From: Clostridiales bacterium | GTDB lineage: Bacteria > Bacillota > Clostridia > Oscillospirales > CAG-272 | Direction: 5' to 3' | Assembly (NCBI GenBank): GCA_003522145.1 | Contig: DPGD01000028.1 | Location: 1-12,611 of the forward strand | Length of the DNA stretch: 12,611 nucleotides | Shown here: piece after piece, positions 1-6,627 of the stretch | Layout: each line of letters begins with the position of its first letter | Numbering within the stretch: the first letter of the stretch is position 1 | The notes under the pieces: generated by a model | What the model was told of the DNA's origin: nothing | The model's input: only the letters and a program-made list of their open reading frames with translations | The model's database searches: none | Program-made: the position numbers and the translations under genes

Positions 1-6
1 CAGGGA

Positions 7-46
7 GTGGGACAGCGTCCCACGAAAATTATAAATCTTTTTATAA
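7..46. repeat. Two adjacent small hairpins at the window start
   Basis: A 7-bp perfect stem GTGGGAC/GTCCCAC (7-13 with 17-23, loop AGC) is followed by an AT-rich 7-bp stem TTATAAA/TTTATAA (29-35 with 40-46, loop TCTT). The first could be the 3' end of a terminator for a gene left of the window, but no clean T-run follows it directly. The upstream gene is not in view, so its role is unresolved. Confidence 0.4.
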
Positions 47-76
47 GGAACAAGGCGGCCAAAAGTAGGAGTGAGA

Positions 77-95
77 CGGAAATACGGAGTTTCCG
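77..95. repeat. Inverted repeat just upstream of the metallophosphoesterase promoter
   Basis: CGGAAA (77-82) and TTTCCG (90-95) form a perfect 6-bp stem around a 7-base loop. It ends 9 bases before the -35 box at 105. The position fits either a regulator-binding site or a leftover from an upstream terminator. Nothing in the sequence decides between them. Confidence 0.35.
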
Positions 96-104
96 CAAAA
101 GGAC

Positions 105-134
105 TTGACTTTTTTCTCTGCAATTTGTTATAAT
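105..134 (+). promoter_or_regulatory. Sigma-A promoter of the metallophosphoesterase gene
   Basis: The -35 box is TTGACT (105-110) and the -10 box is a perfect TATAAT (129-134), with an 18-bp spacer. Transcription would start near 141. That leaves a leader of about 40 nt before the ATG at 182, and it rules out the in-frame TTG at 134 as a translation start because that codon lies in the -10 box. Confidence 0.85.
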
Positions 135-168
135 TGTTCATCCGTACAGTGTTGGAAGCTGGGCGTAT

Positions 169-174
169 AGGAGG
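169..174 (+). promoter_or_regulatory. Ribosome binding site that fixes the start at 182
   Basis: AGGAGG lies 7 bases before the ATG at 182. The other in-frame ATG, at 176, is only 1 base from this motif, which is too close. The ATG at 182 also opens a classic MKKR signal peptide. Confidence 0.8.
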
Positions 175-181
175 AATGAAG

Positions 182-3100
182 ATGAAAAAGAGATTGGTAC
201 GCATTTTTTCCTTGATTTTTTCGGTCATTTTGTTGTTTCCTGCGGGTGGTGTTTTTCCGGTAAACGGAGAGACCGATCTACTGGTTTACGAGTTTTCCGG
301 TATTCATCGGGAGGAACCCGGCTATGGAGAGGGGACGATCACGCTGACCCCCGGAGAGGGTGCTCCAAAGAGCGGGTACTATGCCTTTTGCTTTGCTGAC
401 GAAGAGGGGGCGCTTTCCGGCTATGAAGCGATAGCACTGGAGAAGGTTTCGGCAAAGATAACCGTAAAAATGCCGGCAGGGACATTGATTCCGTCTCAAG
501 CGACAAAGGTTGCAGTGTTTCATTCGTCCGGGAAACAAGTGAAAGACACGGCGCTGTCTGCGGCTTTTGCGGTGTGGGATATTCCGGAGGAAAAGCGTCT
601 GGAGCCGGGAGAAGTGCAGGGGAGCTTTGCCTCGGTATCGGATGTACACATGAACTATGATGACAATGGCTTTGGCGCTTCTGCCAAGTGGACGGCGGCG
701 TTGAAGTTTTTCGGGGAAAAGAAGATGGAAATGGTGGTTGTTTCCGGAGATATTACCGAGAACGGGGAAGCGCTCAACTATAAGCGCTACAACGATGCCA
801 TAGCAGCTTCGGGATATCCGAAAGAGCAGATTTATGAAGCAAGGGGAAACCATGATTCTCAGGGAAACCGGCTGTTTTTGATAAACACCATGGGAGAGGA
901 CGAATGCCGACCGTATGCAGATTCCCCCTATTTTTACCTTTTGAAAGAGGGAAAGCCGGGTCAGAAAGACAATTTATTCATTTTTATGGCGCAGGAGCTT
1001 TCATCTGTGGCCGCCACTCCGGATGAAGACAATTTTTCTGATGCCCAGTTGGATTGGTTGGAGGATTTGCTCTGTACTTACAGCGGGACAGATACCAATA
1101 TTTTTCTGGTGGAGCACTCTCTGATTCACAATTTCGGACCGGGGGATAAATATGACGGCACCTATGTGCAGCCGATCCTGTTTACCGATAAGTATCAAAA
1201 CAATTTGCGCTTTAAGCAACTGCTGACAGAATACAAGGAAGTTATTCTCATGTCGGGGCACACCCATCTGTCTCTTTATGACTGGCAGAACTATTCTGAC
1301 GAGAACGGCACGGCCTGCCGGATGATTCACAACAGTTCTACTGCCCAGCCCCGGTGTTATGTGGGCAACAGCATCAGCTACAACAGCAACGGCAAAACCA
1401 CAGAGACTTACGGCAGCGAGGGATATTTGGTCTATATTTATGAGGATTATATCACCTACATCGGATACAATCTCTCCACCAAAGAGATCATCCCCAAGGC
1501 ATCCTTTTTGATTTCATCCTACAGCGAACTGCGGGAAGAGGCACGGTCTGTGGAAGTAACGGCGCAGCCTTTTAAAACCGAATATAAGCCGGGAGAGTTT
1601 TTTGATCCTTTCGGAATGGAGGTAACGGCAGAACTGGCAGACGGGAGTCGCCGGAAGGTGGACGGCTGGACGGTGCGGCAGACCTGCTCGTTGAAAGAAG
1701 GACAGACGGAAGTAGAGATCCTTTACGGCACTGTAAAACCGGCAAAGGTTCGGATTCTTGTAAAAAGCAGTGCGAAGGAGCAGGATTTTGAGGGCACGGG
1801 CAGTCACGAAGATCCCTATCTGATTTCCACGCCCGAGGACTTCAAGAAACTGACGGATCTGTTCAACGCTTCGGTTTCCTCTTCGGAAATATACGGTGAA
1901 GGCAGGTTCTACCGTCAAACGGCGGATATTGATATGACCGGAGTTGAAGGCTATGCCGGGACTCCGGCAAACGGAAATTCCAAGCGATATTTCGGCGGAA
2001 ACTATGATGGCGACGGCTACACGCTGACCGTGGATCTGAAAGGAAACGATCAGACTTCGATTTTTCCGTATGTGTACGGGGTGTTTACCAATCTGGTTCT
2101 GAAGGGACGGATTTCCTCTCCCGGAAGCGCCCAGCCTTTTCGTACATTGCAAACCGGTTCAGTGATCGCCAACAGTGTGATTGCTTTGGAAACCGAGAGC
2201 GCTCTTGCGCACGGACTGTGTTATTCCAACTACGGAACGATCTTCAATGTTTATGTGGGCGGAACGGCAGGAAAAGTGTTTTGCTCTACAGATAAGGGCA
2301 GCGTATATCTGAACGCGTTCTATGAGGTGAAGGATCAAAACGGAAATGCGCTCACCGCATCCAACGGTACGAAAAAAGCATTTTCCCAAGCGCTTTCCCT
2401 TCTGGCAGATCAAACCTCCCCAACCGTTGAAAAGGGCTTGCAGGCAATGAGGGAGAACAACGGCGGATTTTCCGTTCACGATCTCTGCCCGGTGAAGGGA
2501 GAGGCCTTTGAGCACTTGGGTGCCAAAGAGGTCGAAGGGGGCGCATCTGATCCGTCCCTTCCTCCGGAAAAGACTTTCAGGCTGTTGCCCTGCCAGGAAG
2601 GCTTTGTCCTTCGGCAGAAAAACGGAAAGGCAGAGACTCTGTTGATGCTCAAATTGGAGGATGGACAGGATGAAAGTCTTGAGAGAACGCTTTTTAAAGA
2701 AGAGGGTCTGACATACATTCTGACGATCGATGGCATCACGAAAGAGGTGGTGCCGACAGAGGCTTTGGGCAGACTGGCACTGGTATTCCGGACCGGAGAC
2801 TTTTTCAGGCCCGAAACCGAGGGCAAGAAGTATTCCCTTTCCTTGGTGGTGAAAAAAGGAGATATGGTACTTTTTGAAGGCGAGACCAAGGTCTTCAGAA
2901 AGGGAGAGCTGAAAGAGGATCGTTTGCCGGGAGAGCAAAAGGCAGAAAATGTACAATTGGATTTTCAAACGGGAGAACTGAGCTTCGGGCTGACCGGAAA
3001 AGTGAGGGAAGGCGACCGGGCCTGTGTCACTCTGAGGGCAGGCGGAAAGGAAACGACGCTGACGGTGCCGTTTACCGAAAAGGCCGGGGGACGGTATGCA

Positions 3101-3487
3101 CTGTCCCTGAAAGCGGCGTTGGAGGAATTGCCCGCCGATGCCCGGTGTACTGTTTCGTTGACGATTCAGCAGGGTGACAGCGAAACGGCAACAGTGGCAT
3201 CCTTTTCGGTGGGGCGAACGCCCAAAAATTCGCCGGTTGTGCCCACGCCGACACCGGAACCTACGCCTTCCTTCACAGGGACCGACAAAACATCCATTCC
3301 GCCAGAGGTTTCCCCTGCTTCCAGAGCGGAATCGGATTCTTTGGAAGAGGGAAGCTCTGCGGCTTTGGTCTTTGTGTGGATTGGAATCGGTGTGATTTGC
3401 GGAATTCTTCTGGTGATGGGCATCGTGCTTTGGTCAAAGAAAAAAGGAATGAGTCAGAAGGATACCGAAAGGAAAAAGAAGCCATAA
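182..3487 (+). CDS. Exported, membrane-anchored calcineurin-like metallophosphoesterase with Ig-like and beta-helix-type regions
   Basis: This 1101-residue protein should act outside the membrane as a two-metal phosphoesterase; its substrate cannot be read from the sequence. A signal peptide occupies about residues 1-28 (MKKRLVR, then a hydrophobic core). The calcineurin-like domain (about 145-440) has the full metal-site set: D154-x-H156, G-D190, G-N223-H224-D225, H312 and G-H360-T-H362. A bacterial Ig-like domain of the group-3 kind follows (about 457-532, with YKPGEFFDPFGMEV and ADGS). Next comes a GxGSHEDPYLIST motif near 538, typical of the start of GLUG-like repeat or beta-helix regions (to about 770). 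After further Ig-like beta-rich sequence come a proline-threonine linker (PTPTPEPTP, about 1020) and a transmembrane helix (about 1060-1085) with a lysine-rich tail. It has its own promoter and terminator, so it is probably monocistronic. The family call is firm; the accessory domains are less so. Confidence 0.88.
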   Translation: MKKRLVRIFSLIFSVILLFPAGGVFPVNGETDLLVYEFSGIHREEPGYGEGTITLTPGEGAPKSGYYAFCFADEEGALSGYEAIALEKVSAKITVKMPAGTLIPSQATKVAVFHSSGKQVKDTALSAAFAVWDIPEEKRLEPGEVQGSFASVSDVHMNYDDNGFGASAKWTAALKFFGEKKMEMVVVSGDITENGEALNYKRYNDAIAASGYPKEQIYEARGNHDSQGNRLFLINTMGEDECRPYADSPYFYLLKEGKPGQKDNLFIFMAQELSSVAATPDEDNFSDAQLDWLEDLLCTYSGTDTNIFLVEHSLIHNFGPGDKYDGTYVQPILFTDKYQNNLRFKQLLTEYKEVILMSGHTHLSLYDWQNYSDENGTACRMIHNSSTAQPRCYVGNSISYNSNGKTTETYGSEGYLVYIYEDYITYIGYNLSTKEIIPKASFLISSYSELREEARSVEVTAQPFKTEYKPGEFFDPFGMEVTAELADGSRRKVDGWTVRQTCSLKEGQTEVEILYGTVKPAKVRILVKSSAKEQDFEGTGSHEDPYLISTPEDFKKLTDLFNASVSSSEIYGEGRFYRQTADIDMTGVEGYAGTPANGNSKRYFGGNYDGDGYTLTVDLKGNDQTSIFPYVYGVFTNLVLKGRISSPGSAQPFRTLQTGSVIANSVIALETESALAHGLCYSNYGTIFNVYVGGTAGKVFCSTDKGSVYLNAFYEVKDQNGNALTASNGTKKAFSQALSLLADQTSPTVEKGLQAMRENNGGFSVHDLCPVKGEAFEHLGAKEVEGGASDPSLPPEKTFRLLPCQEGFVLRQKNGKAETLLMLKLEDGQDESLERTLFKEEGLTYILTIDGITKEVVPTEALGRLALVFRTGDFFRPETEGKKYSLSLVVKKGDMVLFEGETKVFRKGELKEDRLPGEQKAENVQLDFQTGELSFGLTGKVREGDRACVTLRAGGKETTLTVPFTEKAGGRYALSLKAALEELPADARCTVSLTIQQGDSETATVASFSVGRTPKNSPVVPTPTPEPTPSFTGTDKTSIPPEVSPASRAESDSLEEGSSAALVFVWIGIGVICGILLVMGIVLWSKKKGMSQKDTERKKKP

Positions 3488-3519
3488 CGGGCATTTTAAA
3501 GATGCGTTTGTCGATATTC

Positions 3520-3572
3520 GGGGGATCGCCTGGGATCGGATTGTTCCGGTTTTCGGCGGCCCCCTGTTTTTT
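3520..3572 (+). terminator. Rho-independent terminator after the metallophosphoesterase gene
   Basis: The outer stem pairs GGGGG (3520-3524) with CCCCC (3560-3564) and continues as CGCC/GGCG after a small internal loop. An inner stem ATCGGA/TCCGGT closes on TTGT. TGTTTTTT (3565-3572) follows directly. It begins 32 bp after the stop codon. Confidence 0.75.
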
Positions 3573-3625
3573 CCGAGAAAAAATTGTGAAAAAAACTCTA
3601 TGAATCCAAAAAAATGAAAAAAAGC

Positions 3626-3650
3626 TGAAACCTATCGGAAAAAACAGACA
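3626..3650 (+). promoter_or_regulatory. Possible ECF-type promoter of the sigma operon
   Basis: TGAAACC (3626-3632) resembles the AAC-containing -35 element used by many ECF sigma factors. No good CGTC-type -10 box sits at the expected 16-17 bp; the bases there read GACA (3647-3650). I also see no convincing sigma-A promoter in 3573-3685. This is a weak candidate for autoregulation. Confidence 0.25.
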
Positions 3651-3685
3651 CTTACAGGATGAAGAGCAAGAAAGGGTTCCAAACC

Positions 3686-4237
3686 ATGGAAGATGAAAAA
3701 ATCGTGGAACTATACCTTCTGCGGAACGAAGAGGCGTTGGGAGCCTCCAAAGTGAAATACGGCAGGATGCTTTTGGGTCTTTCTCAAGCGCTTTTGTGGA
3801 ACAGAGAGGATTCCGAAGAGTGCGAGAACGACACCTATCTGACCGCATGGAACCGGATTCCGCCCGACAGACCCTCGTTTCTCGGTGCCTATCTTTCCAA
3901 GATCGTCCGCTATCTTTCCTTGAATCTTCTGCGAAAGCGCAACGCCGGAAAGCGTCCGGAGACTTCTTTGGTTCTGGAAGAACTGGAGGAGTGCATTCCT
4001 TCCTCGGAAACGGTGGAGAGTGCGCTGGAGGCCGGGTGTTTGCGGGAGGCCATTGATCGGTTTCTCGGCACTTTGCCGGCAGAGAGCCGGGCGGTGTTCC
4101 TGCGGCGGTATTTCTATGCGGAGCCGGTGCAGAGGATCGCCTTCGAGCTGGGCTTTACCCAAGGAAAGGTGAAAACCCTGTTGTTCCGGGCGAGGGGACA
4201 GCTGAAAGCTCTTCTTGAAAAGGAGGAATTGCTGTGA
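3686..4237 (+). CDS. ECF-type sigma-70 family RNA polymerase sigma factor
   Basis: This 183-residue alternative sigma factor would direct RNA polymerase to a small regulon. The N-terminal half carries sigma region 2: KYGRMLLGLSQALL, then EDSEECENDTYLTAWNRIPP and LGAYLSKIVRYLSLNLLRKR. The C-terminal half carries region 4: LPAESRAVFLRRYFYAEPVQRIAFELGF, then KVKTLLFRARGQLK, a helix-turn-helix. Length and layout match a common clostridial ECF-like family. I chose ATG 3686 (MEDEKIVELY) because these proteins typically start so, and AAAGGG lies 9 bases upstream. An in-frame ATG at 3659 would add nine residues but has no spaced ribosome binding site. The stop overlaps the next gene's GTG by four bases, so the two are translationally coupled. 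The target regulon is unknown. Confidence 0.88.
   Translation: MEDEKIVELYLLRNEEALGASKVKYGRMLLGLSQALLWNREDSEECENDTYLTAWNRIPPDRPSFLGAYLSKIVRYLSLNLLRKRNAGKRPETSLVLEELEECIPSSETVESALEAGCLREAIDRFLGTLPAESRAVFLRRYFYAEPVQRIAFELGFTQGKVKTLLFRARGQLKALLEKEELL
4221..4226 (+). promoter_or_regulatory. Ribosome binding site supporting a GTG start at 4234
   Basis: A perfect AGGAGG lies inside the 3' end of the sigma-factor gene, 7 bases before GTG 4234. This supports the GTG start and coupling through the GTGA overlap. Confidence 0.85.
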
Positions 4238-4824
4238 AAAAAGAAGAAAAAGCATTTTTCCTTTTTGAGGAGCTTTCCGGTGTGTCGGAAGAGCGGCTGG
4301 AGGAAGCAAGGCTTTACGGTATCCGCCGCAGAAATTTGCAGAGGTTCCGAAGATCTCTGGCGGTTCTGGCGGCGGCGCTGGCGGTGTCTCTGGTGGTCTT
4401 GGTAGGTGTTCCGGCTTTCCGGACCTGGTACAAAGATTTTCTTGACCGTTCCTCACCAAATGACCGTTCGCCCGAGATTCTTTCGGAAGAGGAAGTGGAA
4501 GGACGCCTTTTTTCGGGAGAACCCATGCTGGTCCGACAGAAAGAGGGCAGCGAAGTTTACGAGGCGGTCGTTCTGAGCAAAAGTCAGTTTGAAACCATTT
4601 CCCGGGAAATGGAGAACCCGGAGGGGGAGATTCCGCCGGAAGAGGGAGAGGTTCGGAATCAAAAGCTCTGGGTGCTTTCCGGAAACGGAACGGTGTTCAC
4701 GCCCTGCCTGAAAAAATCGGAAGGAAATCTGCATTTTTCATTGTTTGATTACCGGGACGAAGTGGTGCCGAATCAAGCTCTTCAGAATCTGTTCGGTGAA
4801 TTGTTTGAAGAAGGAGATGAATGA
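4234..4824 (+). CDS. Single-pass membrane protein, probable anti-sigma regulator of the upstream ECF factor
   Basis: I do not recognise a named family. The 196-residue product starts at GTG behind a perfect AGGAGG and overlaps the sigma gene by four bases. A charged cytoplasmic segment (about 1-40, including SEERLEEARLYGIRRR) leads to one transmembrane helix (about 41-61, Ala/Leu/Val-rich, flanked by RFRR). An acidic outer domain of about 135 residues follows and is rich in Glu and Pro. The shape and genetic position, directly after an ECF sigma gene, are those of a membrane anti-sigma factor. The HxxxCxxC zinc motif of the classical ZAS class is absent, and only one Cys lies in the outer domain. 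The gene also overlaps the downstream VWA lipoprotein gene, which suggests the outer domain could respond to that protein. The anti-sigma role is inferred from context, not from a catalytic or family motif. Confidence 0.8.
   Translation: MKKEEKAFFLFEELSGVSEERLEEARLYGIRRRNLQRFRRSLAVLAAALAVSLVVLVGVPAFRTWYKDFLDRSSPNDRSPEILSEEEVEGRLFSGEPMLVRQKEGSEVYEAVVLSKSQFETISREMENPEGEIPPEEGEVRNQKLWVLSGNGTVFTPCLKKSEGNLHFSLFDYRDEVVPNQALQNLFGELFEEGDE
4811..4816 (+). promoter_or_regulatory. Ribosome binding site of the VWA lipoprotein gene
   Basis: AAGGAG lies 7 bases before ATG 4824 and 4 bases before ATG 4821. The spacing favours 4824, where the ATG shares its A with the previous gene's TGA. Both starts give essentially the same lipoprotein signal. 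Confidence 0.65.
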
Positions 4825-6398
4825 TGAAAAAAAGAATACTCGTACTTGGTGCATTCCTGGCTCTTCTTGCCACACTGCTTTCCTCCTGCGGGGCGTATGC
4901 CCCAAAAGGGGAAATTGCCGGTCCAGACGGTGCGGAGGATCAAATGAATTTTGCGCCGGATGCTCCGGCTGAGGAAGTTGAAGCCAAGCCCGAGGCTTCG
5001 GAAGCGGCGGGGGACGACGAAGGACCCCGAAAGATATTGGAAAATTCTTTTGTGGATGCAGCCGTTCATCCGGTTTCAACCTTTTCCACCGATGTGGACA
5101 CCGCTTCTTATTCCCTGTTCCGGCGCCTGGTGCAGAAGGGATATACTCTTGAGGAATTGAAGGCGACCGCCGGCGGCTGTTTGCGGACCGAAGAAATGGT
5201 CAATTATTTTTCCTATACCTGCCCCGAACCCACCGAGGGAATCTTTGGGATAAAGGCAACGGTTGCACCTTCGCCCTATAATGATACAACGCTTCTGATG
5301 CTGACCCTTGCCACCCAAAAGACCGAATCCTCCAAGAAGAACAATCTGGTGTTTCTCATTGATGTATCCGGTTCCATGATGTCAGAGGATAAATTGCCGT
5401 TGCTGAAAAAGGCCTTCTCCTATCTGGTGGGACGGTTGGACGGCGATGACACCGTGTCGATTGTCACCTATTCCGGAAAGGAAGAGGTGGTTCTGGACGG
5501 TTGCAGCGGAAGCAAGAGCGAAAGGATTCTGCAGGCGGTAAACGGGCTGTCGGCCGGCGGCTCCACAAACGGGGAGGCCGGACTGAAAATGGCCTATCGG
5601 TTGGTGGAAGCCCATTATATTCCCGACGGAAACAACCGGATATTCCTGGCCTCTGACGGAGACCTGAATGTGGGGGCCTCTTCGGTGGAGGAAGTCCGGG
5701 AATTGGTTTCCGAAAAGAAAAAATCGGGGGTGTACCTGTCGGTGCTGGGCTTCGGCGAGGGCAACTACCGGGACGATATGATGGAGAGCATTGCCGACAA
5801 CGGAAATGGAGTATACCATTATGTGGACAGCGATGCGGAAGCCGAAAAGATTTTCGGCGAAGACCTTTTTGCAAACCTTTATCCGGTGGCGGACGATGTG
5901 AAACTGCAGCTGACCTTCCGTCCGGAGGTGGTGGCGCAGTACCGTCTGGTGGGCTATGAAAACAGAATTCTTTCCGAAGAGGATTTCAAAGACGACCAGA
6001 AGGATGCGGGCGAACTGGGCGCAGGACACTGCGTCACCGTATTCTATGAGCTGAAGCTGCGGGAGCGCACCGAGGAATCTGCCGAACTGCCTTTTGCCGA
6101 GCTTGCCATTCGTTGGAAGGAGCCGGGAGAGACCAAGAGCAAGGAAAAGAGCTTCACTCTGGAGCAGGAGCTTTATACGGAGAACCCCGATGAGGATTTC
6201 CTTTTCGCCACGGCGGTGGTGGAATGCTCCGCACTTTTGCGGGACAGCGCTTATAAGGGAAATGCCTCCTTTGAGAATATACGGGCACGGCTGGCCAAGC
6301 TGAATCTGGAAAAGGATTTTTACAAGGAGCAGTTCGCACAGCTGTTGGATACTCTGATCAAAAATTCTTCTCCCAACGAGAAATTTGCAGCGATATAA
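4824..6398 (+). CDS. VWA domain lipoprotein, YfbK-like
   Basis: This 524-residue protein is predicted to be lipid-anchored on the outer face of the membrane and to bind partners through a metal-dependent VWA fold. A lipoprotein signal ends in L19-S-S-C22. After an acidic, Ala/Pro-rich linker comes the N-terminal domain found with YfbK-type proteins (from about residue 72, with STFSTDVDTASYSLFRRLV and RTEEMVNYFSY). The VWA domain (about 172-345) has an intact MIDAS: D180-V-S182-G-S184, T248 and D278. The C-terminal domain matches the one typical of this family, with FLFATAVVECSALLRDSAYKGNASFENI near the end. The length is normal for the family. The gene overlaps its upstream neighbour and ends at a strong terminator, making it the last cistron of the sigma/regulator operon. 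Its ligand and molecular role are unknown; E. coli yfbK is the best-known relative by name. Confidence 0.9.
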   Translation: MKKRILVLGAFLALLATLLSSCGAYAPKGEIAGPDGAEDQMNFAPDAPAEEVEAKPEASEAAGDDEGPRKILENSFVDAAVHPVSTFSTDVDTASYSLFRRLVQKGYTLEELKATAGGCLRTEEMVNYFSYTCPEPTEGIFGIKATVAPSPYNDTTLLMLTLATQKTESSKKNNLVFLIDVSGSMMSEDKLPLLKKAFSYLVGRLDGDDTVSIVTYSGKEEVVLDGCSGSKSERILQAVNGLSAGGSTNGEAGLKMAYRLVEAHYIPDGNNRIFLASDGDLNVGASSVEEVRELVSEKKKSGVYLSVLGFGEGNYRDDMMESIADNGNGVYHYVDSDAEAEKIFGEDLFANLYPVADDVKLQLTFRPEVVAQYRLVGYENRILSEEDFKDDQKDAGELGAGHCVTVFYELKLRERTEESAELPFAELAIRWKEPGETKSKEKSFTLEQELYTENPDEDFLFATAVVECSALLRDSAYKGNASFENIRARLAKLNLEKDFYKEQFAQLLDTLIKNSSPNEKFAAI

Positions 6399-6413
6399 AT
6401 TTGAAAATGCAGA

Positions 6414-6450
6414 GAGAACGGGTTGTTTTGCAACCCGTTCTCCTGTTTTT
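6414..6450 (+). terminator. Rho-independent terminator of the sigma/VWA operon
   Basis: A perfect 12-bp stem pairs 6414-6425 with 6431-6442 around the loop TTTTG. TGTTTTT follows at 6444-6450. It begins 15 bp after the VWA stop codon. Confidence 0.93.
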
Positions 6451-6470
6451 GACCGGAAGATCAACCAATA

Positions 6471-6485
6471 TTCCCTGAAAGGGAA
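6471..6485. repeat. Short perfect hairpin upstream of the mnmE promoter
   Basis: TTCCCT (6471-6476) pairs with AGGGAA (6480-6485) across a GAA triloop. It lies 27 bp before the -35 box. It has no T-run of a terminator kind, so its role is unclear. Confidence 0.35.
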
Positions 6486-6512
6486 GTTCGTTTTGCCCAA
6501 TGAAGAAAGCGC

Positions 6513-6541
6513 TTGAAAAAAAGAGGGGAATGCGCTATAAT
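6513..6541 (+). promoter_or_regulatory. Sigma-A promoter of mnmE
   Basis: TTGAAA (6513-6518) and a perfect TATAAT (6536-6541) are separated by 17 bp. The expected start near 6548 gives a leader of about 80 nt, which contains the hairpin at 6561-6594. Confidence 0.88.
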
Positions 6542-6560
6542 GAACCGGGAGAAACATAAA

Positions 6561-6594
6561 CAGAATTTTCGGCGAAAACCGAAAAGAAATTCTG
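6561..6594 (+). other. Hairpin in the mnmE leader
   Basis: CAGAATT (6561-6567) pairs with AATTCTG (6588-6594). An inner TTCGG/CCGAA stem (6568-6572 with 6579-6583) closes on CGAAAA. No T-run follows, so it is not a terminator. It could stabilise the 5' end of the mRNA or affect translation; this is inference. Confidence 0.4.
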
Positions 6595-6627
6595 AAACAA
6601 GGATGCTCCCTGAAGGAAGAAAGAGAG

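Noticed and set aside
134..181. Upstream TTG or ATG start for the metallophosphoesterase
   Set aside because: The TTG at 134 lies in the -10 box, and the ATG at 176 is 1 base from the ribosome binding site. ATG 182 has correct spacing and begins the signal peptide.
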